Positions 15,601 to 27,900 of a stretch of 64,000 nt of DNA are shown here, one piece after another (position 1 is the stretch's first letter; every line of letters starts with the position of its first letter). The position numbers were made by a program, and so were the translations under genes. The notes under the pieces were generated by a model. That model saw only the letters and a program-made list of their open reading frames with translations. It was not told where the DNA came from and did not search any database. The DNA comes from Eurosta solidaginis. Lineage: Eukaryota; Arthropoda; Insecta; Diptera; Tephritidae. The stretch lies in assembly GCF_040869045.1 (NCBI RefSeq), contig NC_090319.1, positions 344,390,302-344,454,301 on the forward strand. The letters are read 5' to 3'.

Positions 15601-18600
15601 GCTTTTCATATAACCAATTGTTTTAAATTTTTATCGTGCTCATCTCTTTAACATAATTCGAGTTTTAATTTTTAGGGTCAACTGTCAGGGTTCGATGCTT
15701 TTCATAGGTTTTATAAGATATTTATTTCAACAACTCAACTCTTTCAATTTTAAACTACGCTTTTCATATAACCAATTGTTTTAAATTTTTATCCTGCTCA
15801 TCTCTTTAACATAATTCGAGGTTTAATTTTTAGGGTCAACTGTCAGGGTTCGATGCTTTTCATAGGTTTTATAAGATATTTATTTCAACAACTCAACTCT
15901 TTCAATTTTAAACTACGCTTTTCATATAACCAATTGTTTTAAATTTTTATCCTGCTCATCTCTTTAACATAATTCGAGGTTTAATTTTTAGGGTCAACTG
16001 TCAGGGTTCGATGCTTTTCATAGGTTTTATAAGATATTTATTTCAACAACTCAACTCTTTCAATTTTAATATACGCTTTTCATATAACCAATTGTTTTCA
16101 ATTTTTGTCGTGCTCATCTCTTTAACATAATTCGAGTTTTAATTTTTAGGGTCAACTGTCAGGGTTCGATGCTTTTCATAGGTTTTATAAGATATTTATT
16201 TCAACAACTCAACTCTTTCAATTTTAAACTACGCTTTTCATATAACCAATTGTTTTAAATTTTTATCCTGCTCATCTCTTTAACATAATTCGAGGTTTAA
16301 TTTTTAGGGTCAACTGTCAGGGTTCGATGCTTTTCATAGGTTTTATAAGATATTTATTTCAACAACTCAACTCTTTCAATTTTAATATACGCTTTTCATA
16401 TAACCAATTGTTTTCAATTTTTGTCGTGCTCATCTCTTTAACATAATTCGAGGTTTATTTTTTAGGGTCAACTGTCAGGGTCCGATGCTTTTCATAGGTT
16501 TTATAAGATATTTATTTCAACAACTCAACTCTTTCAATTTTAATCTACGCTTTTCATATAACCAATTGTTTTAAATTTTTATCGTGCTCATCTCTTTAAC
16601 ATAATTCGAGGTTTAATTTTTAGGGTCAACTGTCAGGGTTCGATGCTTTTCATAGGTTTTATAAGATATTTATTTCAACAACTCAACTCTTTCAATTTTA
16701 ATCTACGCTTTTCATATAACCAATTGTTTTAAATTTTTATCGTGCTCATCTCTTTAACATAATTCGAGTTTTAATTTTTAGGGTCAACTGTCAGGGTTCG
16801 ATGCTTTTCATAGGTTTTATAAGATATTTATTTCAACAACTCAACTCTTTCAATTTTAAACTACGCTTTTCATATAACCAATTGTTTTAAATTTTTATCC
16901 TGCTCATCTCTTTAACATAATTCGAGGTTTAATTTTTAGGGTCAACTGTCAGGGTTCGATGCTTTTCATAGGTTTTATAAGATATTTATTTCAACAACTC
17001 AACTCTTTCAATTTTAATCTACGCTTTTCATATAACCAATTGTTTTAAATTTTTATCGTGCTCATCTCTTTAACATAATTCGAGTTTTAATTTTTAGGGT
17101 CAACTGTCAGGGTTCGATGCTTTTCATAGGTTTTATAAGATATTTATTTCAACAACTCAACTCTTTCAATTTTAAACTACGCTTTTCATATAACCAATTG
17201 TTTTAAATTTTTATCCTGCTCATCTCTTTAACATAATTCGAGGTTTAATTTTTAGCGTCAACTGTCAGGGTTCGATGCTTTTCATAGCTTTTATAAGATA
17301 TTTATTTCAACAACTCAACTCTTTCAATTTTAATATACGCTTTTCATATAACCAATTGTTTTCAATTTTTGTCGTGCTCATCTCTTTAACATAATTCGAG
17401 GTTTATTTTTTAGGGTCAACTGTCAGGGTCCGATGCTTTTCATAGGTTTTATAAGATATTTATTTCAACAATTCAACTCTTTCAATTTTAATCTACGCTT
17501 TTCATATAACCAATTGTTTTAAATTTTTATCCTGCTCATCTCTTTAACATAATTCGAGGTTTAATTTTTAGGGTCAACTTTCAGGGTTCGATGCTTTTCA
17601 TAGGTTTTATAAGATATTTATTTCAACAACTCAACTCTTTCAATTTTAATCTATGCTTTTCATATAACCAATTGTTTTAAATTTTTATCGTGCTCATCTC
17701 TTTAACATAATTCGAGGTTTAATTTTTAGGGTCAACTGTCAGGGTTCGATGCTTTTCATAGGTTTTATAAGATATTTATTTCAACAACTCAACTCTTTCA
17801 ATTTTAATCTACGCTTTTCATATAACCAATTGTTTTCAATTTTTATCCTGCTCATCTCTTTAACATGATTCGAGGTTTAATTTTTAGGGTCAACTGTCAG
17901 GGTTCGATGTTTTTCATAGGTTTTATAAGATATTTATTTCAACAACTCAACTCTTTCAATTTTAATCTACGCTTTTCATATTACCAATAGTTTTCAACTT
18001 TTATCCTGCTCATCTCTTTAACATGATTCGAGGTTTAATTTTTAGGGTCAACTGTCAGGGTTCGATGCTTTTCATAGGTTTTATAAGATATTTATTTCAA
18101 CAACTCAACTCTTTCAATTTTAATCTACGCTTTTCACATAACCAATTGTTTTAAATTTTTATCGTGCTCATCTCTTTAACATAATTCGAGGTTTAATTTT
18201 TAGGGTCAACTCTCAGGGTACGATGCTTTTCATAGGTTTTATAAGATATTTATTTCAACAACTCAACTCTTTCAATTTTAATCTACGCTTTTCATATAAC
18301 CAATTGTTTTAAATTTTTATCTTGCTCATCTCTTTAACATAATTCGAGGTTTAATTTTTAGGGTCAACTTTCAGGGTTCGATGCTTTTCATAGGTTTTAT
18401 AAGATATTTATTTCAACAACTCAACTCTTTCAATTTTAATCTACGCTTTTCATATAACCAATTGTTTTAAATTTTTATCGTGCTCATCTCTTTAACATAA
18501 TGTCAACTGTCAGGGTTCGATTCTTTTCATATGTTTTATAAGATATTTATTTCAACAACTCAACTCTTTCAATTTTAATCTACGCTTTCCATATTACCAC

Positions 18601-19640
18601 TAGTTTTCAATTTTTATCCTGCTCATCTCTTTAACATGACTCGAGGTTTAATTTTTAGGGACAACTGTCAGGGTTCGATGCTTTTCATAGGTTTTATAAG
18701 ATATTTATTTCAACAACTCAACTCTTTCAATTTTAATCTACGCTTTTCATATAACCAATTGTTTTCAATTTTTATCCTGCTCATCTCTTTAACATGATTC
18801 GAGGTTTAATTTTTAGGGTCAACTGTCAGGGTTCGATGCTTTTCATAGGTTTTATAAGATATTTATTTCAACAACTCAACTCTTTCAATTTTAATCTACG
18901 CTTTTCATATTACCAATAGTTTTCAATTTTTATCCTGCTCATCTCTTTAACATGATTTTACTTTTTAGGGTCAACTGTCAGGGTTCGATGCTTTTCATAG
19001 GTTTTATAAGATATTTATTTCAACAACTCAACTCTTTCAATTTTAATCTACGCTTTTCATATAACCAATTGTTTTAAATTTTTTTCGTGCTCATCTCTTT
19101 AACATAATTCGAGGTTTAATTTTTAGGGTCAACTGTCAGGGTTCGATGCTTTTCATAGGTTTTATAAGCTATTTATTTCAACAAGTCAACTCTTTCAATT
19201 TTAATCTACGCTTTTCATATAACCAATTGTTTTAAATTTTTATCCTGCTCATCTCTTTAACATAATTCGAGGTTTAATTTTTAGGGTCAACTTTCAGGGT
19301 TCGATGCTTTTCATAGGTTTTATAAGATATTTATTTCAACAACTCAACTCTTTCAATTTTAATCTACGCTTTTCATATAACCAATTGTTTTAAATTTTTA
19401 TCGTGCTCATCTCTTTAACATAATTCGAGGTTTAATTTTTAGGGTCAACTGTCAGGGTTCGATGCTTTTCATAGGTTTTAAAAGATATTTATTTCAACAA
19501 CTCAACTCTCTCAATTTTAAACTACGCTTTTCATATAACCAATTGTTTTAAATTTTTATCCTGCTCATCTCTTTAACATGATTCGAGGTTTAATTTTTAG
19601 GGTCAACTGTCAGGGTTCGATGCTTTTCATAGGTTTTATA

Positions 19641-22180
19641 AGATGTTTATTTCAACAACTCAACTCTTTCAATTTTAATCTACGCTTTTCATATAACCAA
19701 TTGTTTTAAATTTTTATCCTGCTCATCTCTTTAACATGATTCGAGGTTTAATTTTTAGGGTCAACTGTCAGGGTACGATACTTTTCATAGGTTTTATAAG
19801 ATATTTATTTCTACAACTCAACTCTTTCAATTTTAATCTACGCTTTTCATATAACCAATTGTTTTCAATTTTTATCCTGCTCATCACTTTAACATGATTC
19901 GAGGTTTAATTTTTAGGGTCAACTGTCAGGGTTCGATGCTTTTCATAGGTTTTATAAGATATTTATTTCAACAACTCAACTCTTTCAATTTTAATCTACG
20001 CTTTTCATATAACCAATTGTTTTCAATTTTTATCCTGCTCATCTCTTTAACATAATTCGAGGTTTAATTTTTAGAGTCAACTGTCAGGGTTCGATGCTTT
20101 TCATAGGTGTTATAAGATATTTATTTCAACAACTCAACTCTTTCAATTTTAATCTACGCTTTTCATATAACCAATTGTTTTCAATTTTTATCCTGCTCAT
20201 CTCTTTAACATGATTCGAGGTTTAATTTTTAGGGTCAACTGTCAGGGTTCGATGCTTTTCATAGGTTTTATAAGATATTTATTTCAACAACTCAACTCTT
20301 TCAATTTTAATCTACGCTTTTCATATAACCAATTGTTTTCAATTTTTATCCTGCTCATCTCTTTAACATGATTCGAGGTTTAATTTTTAGGGTCAACTGT
20401 CAGGGTTCGATGCTTTTCATAGGTTTTATAAGATGTTTATTTCAACAACTCAACTCTTTCAATTTTAATCTACGCTTTTCATATAACCAATTGTTTTAAA
20501 TTTTTATCCTGCTCATCTCTTTAACATGATTCGAGGTTTAATTTTTAGGGTCAACTGTCAGGTTACGATGCTTTTCATAGGTTTTATAAGATATTTATTT
20601 CTACAACTCAACTCTTTCAATTTTAATCTACGCTTTTCATATTACCAATAGTTTTCAATTTTTATCCTGCTCATCTCTTTAACATGATTCGAGGTTTAAT
20701 TTTTAGGGTCAACTGTCAGGGTACGATGCTTTTCATAGGTTTTATAAGATATTTATTTCTACAACTCAACTCTTTCAATTTTAATCTACGCTTTTCATAT
20801 AACCAATTGTTTTCAATTTTTATCCTGCTCATCTCTTTAACATGATTCGAGGTTTAATTTTTAGGGTCAACTGTCAGGGTTCGATGCTTTTCATAGGTTT
20901 TATAAGATGTTTATTTCAACAACTCAACTCTTTCAATTTTAATCTACGCTTTTCATATAACCAATTGTTTTAAATTTTTATCCTGCTCATCTCTTTAACA
21001 TGATTCGAGGTTTAATTTTTAGGGTCAACTGTCAGGGTACGATGCTTTTCATAGGTTTTATAAGATATTTATTTCTACAACTCAACTCTTTCAATTTTAA
21101 TCTACGCTTTTCATATTACCAATAGTTTTCAATTTTTATCCTGCTCATCTCTTTAACATGATTCGAGGTTTAATTTTTAGGGTCAACTGTCAGGGTACGA
21201 TGCTTTTCATAGGTTTTATAAGATATTTATTTCTACAACTCAACTCTTTCAATTTTAATCTACGCTTTTCATATAACCAATTGTTTTCAATTTTTATCCT
21301 GCTCATCTCTTTAACATGATTCGAGGTTTAATTTTTAGGGTCAACTGTCAGGGTACGATGCTTTTCATAGGTTTTATAAGATATTTATTTCTACAACTCA
21401 ACTCTTTCAATTTTAATCTACGCTTTTCATATTACCAATAGTTTTCAATTTTTATCCTGCTCATCTCTTTAACATGATTCGAGGTTTAATTTTTAGGGTC
21501 AACTGTCAGGGTACGATGCTTTTCATAGGTTTTATAAGATATTTATTTCTACAACTCAACTCTTTCAATTTTAATCTACGCTTTTCATATAACCAATTGT
21601 TTTCAATTTTTATCCTGCTCATCTCTTTAACATGATTCGAGGTTTAATTTTTAGGGTCAACTGTCAGGGTTCGATGCTTTTCATAGGTTTTATAAGATGT
21701 TTATTTCAACAACTCAACTCTTTCAATTTTAATCTACGCTTTTCATATAACCAATTGTTTTAAATTTTTATCCTGCTCATCTCTTTAACATGATTCGAGG
21801 TTTAATTTTTAGGGTCAACTGTCAGGGTACGATGCTTTTCATAGGTTTTATAAGATATTTATTTCTACAACTCAACTCTTTCAATTTTAATCTACGCTTT
21901 TCATATTACCAATAGTTTTCAATTTTTATCCTGCTCATCTCTTTAACATGATTCGAGGTTTAATTTTTAGGGTCAACTGTCAGGGTACGATGCTTTTCAT
22001 AGGTTTTATAAGATATTTATTTCTACAACTCAACTCTTTCAATTTTAATCTACGCTTTTCATATAACCAATTGTTTTCAATTTTTATCCTGCTCATCTCT
22101 TTACCATGATTCGAGGTTTAATTTTTAGGGTCAACTGTCAGGGTTCGATGCTTTTCATAGGTTTTATAAGATGTTTATTT
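19641..22180. repeat. 8-monomer higher-order repeat within satellite A
   Basis: The variant AGATGTTTATTTC occurs at 19641, 20431, 20905, 21695 and 22169, with alternating gaps of 790 and 474 bp, that is 5 and 3 monomers, making an 8-monomer (1264-bp) unit. Between these lie monomers marked by TACGATGC with TTCTACAACTC and by TATTACCAATAG. This family of variants is confined to the right end of the array. Confidence 0.85.
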
Positions 22181-23170
22181 CAACAACTCAACTCTTTCAA
22201 TTTTAATCTACGCTTTTCATATAACCAATTGTTTTAAATTTTTATCCTGCTCATCTCTTTAACATGATTCGAGGTTTAATTTTTAGGGTCAACTGTCAGG
22301 GTACGATGCTTTTCATAGGTTTTATAAGATATTTATTTCTACAACTCAACTCTTTCAATTTTAATCTACGCTTTTCATATTACCAATAGTTTTCAATTTT
22401 TATCCTGCTCATCTCTTTAACATGATTCGAGGTTTAATTTTTAGGGTCAACTGTCAGGTTTCGATGCTTTTCATAGGTTTATAAGATATTTATTTCAACA
22501 ACTCAACTCTTTCAATTTTAATCTACGCTTTTCATATAACCAATTGTTTTCAATTTTTATCCTGCTCATCTCTTTAACATGATTCGAGGTTTAATTTTTA
22601 GGGTCAACTGTCAGGGTTCGATGCTTTTCATAGGTTTTATAAGATATTTATTTCAACAACTCAACTCTTTCAATTTTAATCTACGCTTTTCATATAACCA
22701 ATTGTTTTCAATTTTTATCCTGCTCATCTCTTTAACATAATTCGAGGTTTAATTTTTAGAGTCAACTGTCAGGGTTCGATGCTTTTCATAGGTGTTATAA
22801 GATATTTATTTCAACAACTCAACTCTTTCAATTTTAATCTACGCTTTTCATATAACCAATTGTTTTCAATTTTTATCCTGCTCATCTCTTTAACATGATT
22901 CGAGGTTTAATTTTTAGGGTCAACTGTCAGGGTTCGATGCTTTTCATAGGTTTTATAAGATATTTATTTCAACAACTCAACTCTTTCAATTTTAATCTAC
23001 GCTTTTCATATAACCAATTGTTTTCAATTTTTATCCTGCTCATCTCTTTAACATGATTCGAGGTTTAATTTTTAGGGTCAACTGTCAGGGTTCGATGCTT
23101 TTCATAGGTTTTATAAGATATTTATTTCAACAACTCAACTCTTTCAATTTTAATCTACGCTTTTCATATA

Positions 23171-24072
23171 CAGCCCAATTCTAAACGAAAATTCCGTGCG
23201 AGTTTTCTCCCTTCTCCCATTCCTCGTATTCTAAATAAAAATTCCTTGTGAGTTTTTTCACTTCTCCCTTTCCTCCTATTCTGAACAATGTTCGAAAAAG
23301 CGGAAACCGGTTATGGGAGAAAAGTAGGTATTATGAATGTGAGGGAGAGGGAGATTTCTTTGCCATTTCATAGGAGTTTTTTCACTAGTTAAATTAAAGG
23401 GAATGCATCAAAATAGTTAAAGGAAGTTCGTTCTTTTAAGAAAGAACACTTATTTGTACAAATTTGTGCTAAAATATGTATGCACATTCTACCACAATAT
23501 TCTTACTGTTAATACAACAACAACTACAACCACAATATTCTTTATTTTAAGTCGAAAAGTATATCATAAGCAACGGTAGAGCTCTTGGTATACAAATTTG
23601 ATGCAGCCATCCAGAAATTGCGCAAGGATTTTTTAATAAGGCTTAAATAGATTTTGGCATATGATGAAGGACGAATTCAACTCAACTTGGCCGCCAGAAA
23701 ATTGCTTTGCTGAATGAAAGCAGGCAACTCCGGCAGATTTGTGTTATGCGGCCGTCTTCTTATGTTCCGCTGTTGATGTTGCTGTGGCACCAATTCATTA
23801 CTCATTTCAGTGAATACCACATGAAATGCAATAAATACTGTGCAATGTTTATATTTTATTTCTTAATTTCCAACAAATTTGCAACAATAATTAAACTTTT
23901 CAATTTTTTAAACAAAATAAGAAATGTGCAACGAAATTTCAATTGACAAAACAGCTGACTTCGAAAATTCGAAATTCCTATTCCCCAATTATTGTTCTCC
24001 CTAGGAGAACAGAATTGGAGGAATTTTTCCGCGGGAATAAAAAAATCCGCGAGAATATTTAGAATTGGTCTG
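23171..24072 (+). mobile_element. Non-autonomous TIR DNA element, copy 1
   Basis: A 902-bp block interrupting satellite A. It begins CAGCCCAATTCTAAA and its right end, read on the minus strand, begins CAGACCAATTCTAAA, giving a 15-bp terminal inverted repeat with one mismatch. The left end contains about two 50-bp subterminal repeats (TTCTAAA followed by CGAAAATTCC or TAAAAATTCC). Neighbouring monomers show the empty site: CAT-ATA-ACCAATTG became ATA on both sides, a 3-bp target duplication. The short ORFs inside resemble no protein I know, so it depends on a transposase from elsewhere. Superfamily not determined. A second copy lies at 33817-34730. Confidence 0.85.
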
Positions 24073-24993
24073 ATAACCAATTGTTTTAAATTTTTATCCT
24101 GCTCATCTCTTTAACATAATTCGAGGTTTAATTTTTAGGGTCAACTGTCAGGGTTCGATGCTTTTCATAGGTTTTATAAGATATTTATTTCAACAACTCA
24201 ACTCTTTCAATTTTAATCTACGCTTTTCATATAACCAATTGTTTTCAATTTTTATCCTGCTCATCTCTTTAACATGATTCGAGGTTTAATTTTTAGGGTC
24301 AACTGTCAGGTTTCGATGCTTTTCATAGGTTTTATAAGATATTTATTTCAACAACTCAACTCTTTTAATTTTAATCTACGCTTTTGATATTACCAATAGT
24401 TTTCAATTTTTATCCTGCTCATCTCTTTAACATAATTCGATTAATTTTTATGGTCAACTGTCAGAGTTCGATCCTTTTCATAGGTTTTATAAGATATTTA
24501 TTTCAACAACTCAACTCTTTCAATTTTAATCTACGCTTTTCATATAACCAATTGTTTTAAATTTTTATCCTGCTCATCTCTTTAACATAATTCGAGGTTT
24601 AATTTTTAGGGTCAACTGTCCGGGTTCGATGCTTTTCATAGGTTTTATAAGATATTTATTTCAACAACTCAACTCTTTCAATTTTAATCTACGCTTTTCA
24701 CATAACCAATTGTTTTAAATTTTTATCCTGCTCATTTCTTTAACACAATTCGAGGTTTAATTTTTAGGGTCAACTTTCAGGGTTCGATGCTTTTCATAGG
24801 TTTTATAAGATATTTATTTCAACAACTCAACTCTTTCAAATTTAATCTACGCTTTTCATATAACCAATTGTTTTAAATTTTTATCGTGCTCATCTCTTTA
24901 ACATAATTCGAGGTTTAATTTTTAGGGTCAACTGTCAGGGTTCGATGCTTTTCATAGGTTTTAAAAGATATTTATTTCAACAACTCAACTATT
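24073..24993. repeat. Satellite A, continuation
   Basis: About six more 158-bp monomers resume exactly where the inserted element ends, in the same phase and orientation. They are more diverged than the main block (for example a 4-bp deletion near 24440 and CCGGGTTCG near 24620), as expected near an array edge. Confidence 0.95.
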
Positions 24994-27900
24994 TACGCTT
25001 TTCATATTACTTATAGTTCTCAGGTTGTATCTAACTAAGCTAATTAACATAATTCGACGTTTAATTTATAGGGTCCACTCTCAGGGTTCGACGCTTATCG
25101 CGGTTTTTTAGGATATTTATTTGAACACATCAACTCTTTCAATTTTACTTTAAGCTAACTATTAACGCTTTTCATATTACTTGTAGTTCTCTGGTTGTAT
25201 CTAACTAAGCTAATTAACATAATTTGACGTTTAATTTATAGGGTCCACTCTCAGGGTTCGACGCTTATCGTGGTTTTTTAGGATATTTATTTGAACACCT
25301 CAACTCTTTCAATTTTACTTTAAGCTAACTATTTACGCTTTTCATATTACTTACAGTTTTCTAGTTTTATCTATTCTAGTTTTATCTAACTCAGCTAATT
25401 AATGTAATTCAACGTTTAATTTATAGGGTCAACACACAGGGTTCGAAGCTTTTCGAGGTTTTTATAGGATATTGATTTCAACACCTCAACTCTTTCAATT
25501 TAAATCTACGTTTGTCATATTAGTTGCAGTTTTCAAGTTTTATCTAACTCAGCTGATTAACATAATTCGACGTTTTATTTATAGGGTCCACTCTCAGGGT
25601 TCGACGCTTATCGTGGTTTTTTAGGATATTATTTGAACACCACAACTCATTCAATTTTACTTTCAGCTAACTATTTACGCTTTTCATATTACTTATAGTT
25701 CTCTGGTTGTATCTAACTCAGCTGATTAACATAATTCGAAGTTTAATTTATAGGGTCCACTCTCAGGGTTCGACGCTTATCGCGGTTTTTAGGACATTTA
25801 TTTGAACACCACAACTCTTTCAATTTTACTTTAGGCTAACTATTTACGCTTTTCATATTACTTAAAATTTTTTTGGTTTTATCTAACTAAGCTAATTAAC
25901 ATAATTCGACTTTTAATTTATAGGGTCCACTCTCAGGGTTCGACGCTTATCGTGGTTTTTTAGGATATTTATTTGAACACCTCAACTCTTTTAATTTTAC
26001 TTTAAGCTAACTATTTACGCTTTTCATATTACTTCTAGTTTTCTAGTTTTATCTAACTCAGCTAGTTAATATAATTCGACGTTTAATTTATAAGGTCCAC
26101 TCTCAGGGTTCGACGCTTATCGTGGTTTTTTAGGATATTTATTTGACACCTCAATTCTTTCAATTTTACTTTAAGCTAACTATTTACGCTTTTCATATTA
26201 CTTCTAGTTTTCTAGTTTTATCTAACTCAGCTAGTTAATATAATTCGACGTTTAATTTATAAGGTCCACTCTCAGGGTTCGACGCTTATCGTGGTTTTTT
26301 AGGATATTTATTTGACCACCCCAACTATTTCAATTTTACTTTAAGCTAACTATTTACGCTTTTCATATTACTTCTAGTTTTCTAGTTTTATCTAACTCAG
26401 CTAGTTAATATAATTCGACGTTTAATTTATAAGGTCCACTCTCAGGGTTCGACGCTTATCGTGGTTTTTTAGGATATTTATTTGAACACCTCAACTCTTT
26501 TAATTTTACTTTAAGCTAACTATTTACGCTTTTCATATTAGTTCTAGTTTTCTAGTTTTATCTAACTCAGCTAGTTAATATAATTCGACGTTTAATTTAT
26601 AAGGTCCACTCTCAGGGTTCGACGCTTATCGTGGTTTTTTAGGATATTTATTTGACCACCCCAACTCTTTCAATTTTACTTTAAGCTATTTACGCTTTTC
26701 ATATTACTTCTAGTTTTCTAGTTTTATCTAACTCAGCTAGTTAATATAATTCGACGTTTAATTTATAAGGTCCACTCTCAGGGTTCGACGCTTATCGTGG
26801 TTTTTTAGGATATTTATTTGAACACCTCAACTCTTTTAATTTTACTTTAAGATAACTATTTACGCTTTTCATATTACTTCTAGTTTTCTAGTTTTATCTA
26901 ACTCAGCTAGTTAATATAATTCGACGTTTAATTTATAAGGTCCACTCTCAGGGTTCGACGCTTATCGTGGTTTTTTAGGATATTTATTTGACCACCCCAA
27001 CTCTTTCAATTTTACTTTAAGCTAACTATTTACGCTTTTCATATTACTTAAATTTTTTTTGGTTTTATCTAACTAAGCTAATTAACATAATTCGACTTTT
27101 AATTTATAGGGTCCACTCTCAGGGTTCGACGCTTATCGTGGTTTTTTAGGATATTTATTTGAACACCTCAGCTCTTTTAATTTTACTTTAAGCTAACTAT
27201 TTACGCTTTTCATATTACTTCTAGTTTTCTAGTTTTATCTAACTCAGCTAGTTAATATAATTCGACGTTTAATTTATAAGGTCCACTCTCAGGGTTCGAC
27301 GCTTATCGTGGTTTTTTAGGATATTTATTTGAACACCTCAACTCTTTTAATTTTACTTTAAGCTAACTATTTACGCTTTTCATATTACTTCTAGTTTTCT
27401 AGTTTTATCTAACTCAGCTAGTTAATATAATTCGACGTTTAATTTATAAGGTCCACTCTCAGGGTTCGACGCTTATCGTGGTTTTTTAGGATATTTATTT
27501 GACCACCCCAACTCTTTCAATTTTACTTTAAGCTAACTATTTACGCTTTTCATATTACTTAAATTTTTTTTGGTTTTATCTAACTAAGCTAATTAACATA
27601 ATTCGACTTTTAATTTATAGGGTCCACTCTCAGGGTTCGACGCTTATCGTGGTTTTTTAGGATATTTATTTGAACACCTCAACTCTTTTAATTTTACTTT
27701 AAGCTAACTATTTACGCTTTTCATATTACTTCTAGTTTTCTAGTTTTATCTAACTCAGCTAGTTAATATAATTCGACGTTTAATTTATAAGGTCCACTCT
27801 CAGGGTTCGACGCTTATCGTGGTTTTTTAGGATATTTATTTGACACCTCAATTCTTTCAATTTTACTTTAAGCTAACTATTTACGCTTTTCATATTACTT

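Larger units (their letters stand above)
1..23170. repeat. Satellite A, 158-bp tandem array
   Basis: Head-to-tail repeat with a period of exactly 158 bp, followed by eye through the recurring phrase AACTCAACTCTTTCAA (positions 6, 136, 294, 452, 610 ... 23132). The distance from first to last anchor equals 147 monomers once the visible indels are counted: 28 bp near position 22, 6 bp near 1010 and near 18957, 1 bp near 4411, 39 bp near 6888, 19 bp near 18500 and 1 bp near 22480. Monomers differ by a few diagnostic substitutions that group into higher-order repeats. There is no ORF of note. The array starts before the window. The homogeneity points to ongoing unequal exchange or conversion. Function unknown; a pericentromeric or centromeric role is possible but not shown. 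Confidence 0.98.

Noticed and set aside
1..24993. CRISPR-like regular repetition
   Set aside because: Units are 158 bp, contiguous and near-identical, with no short repeat/unique spacer alternation. This is eukaryotic satellite DNA.
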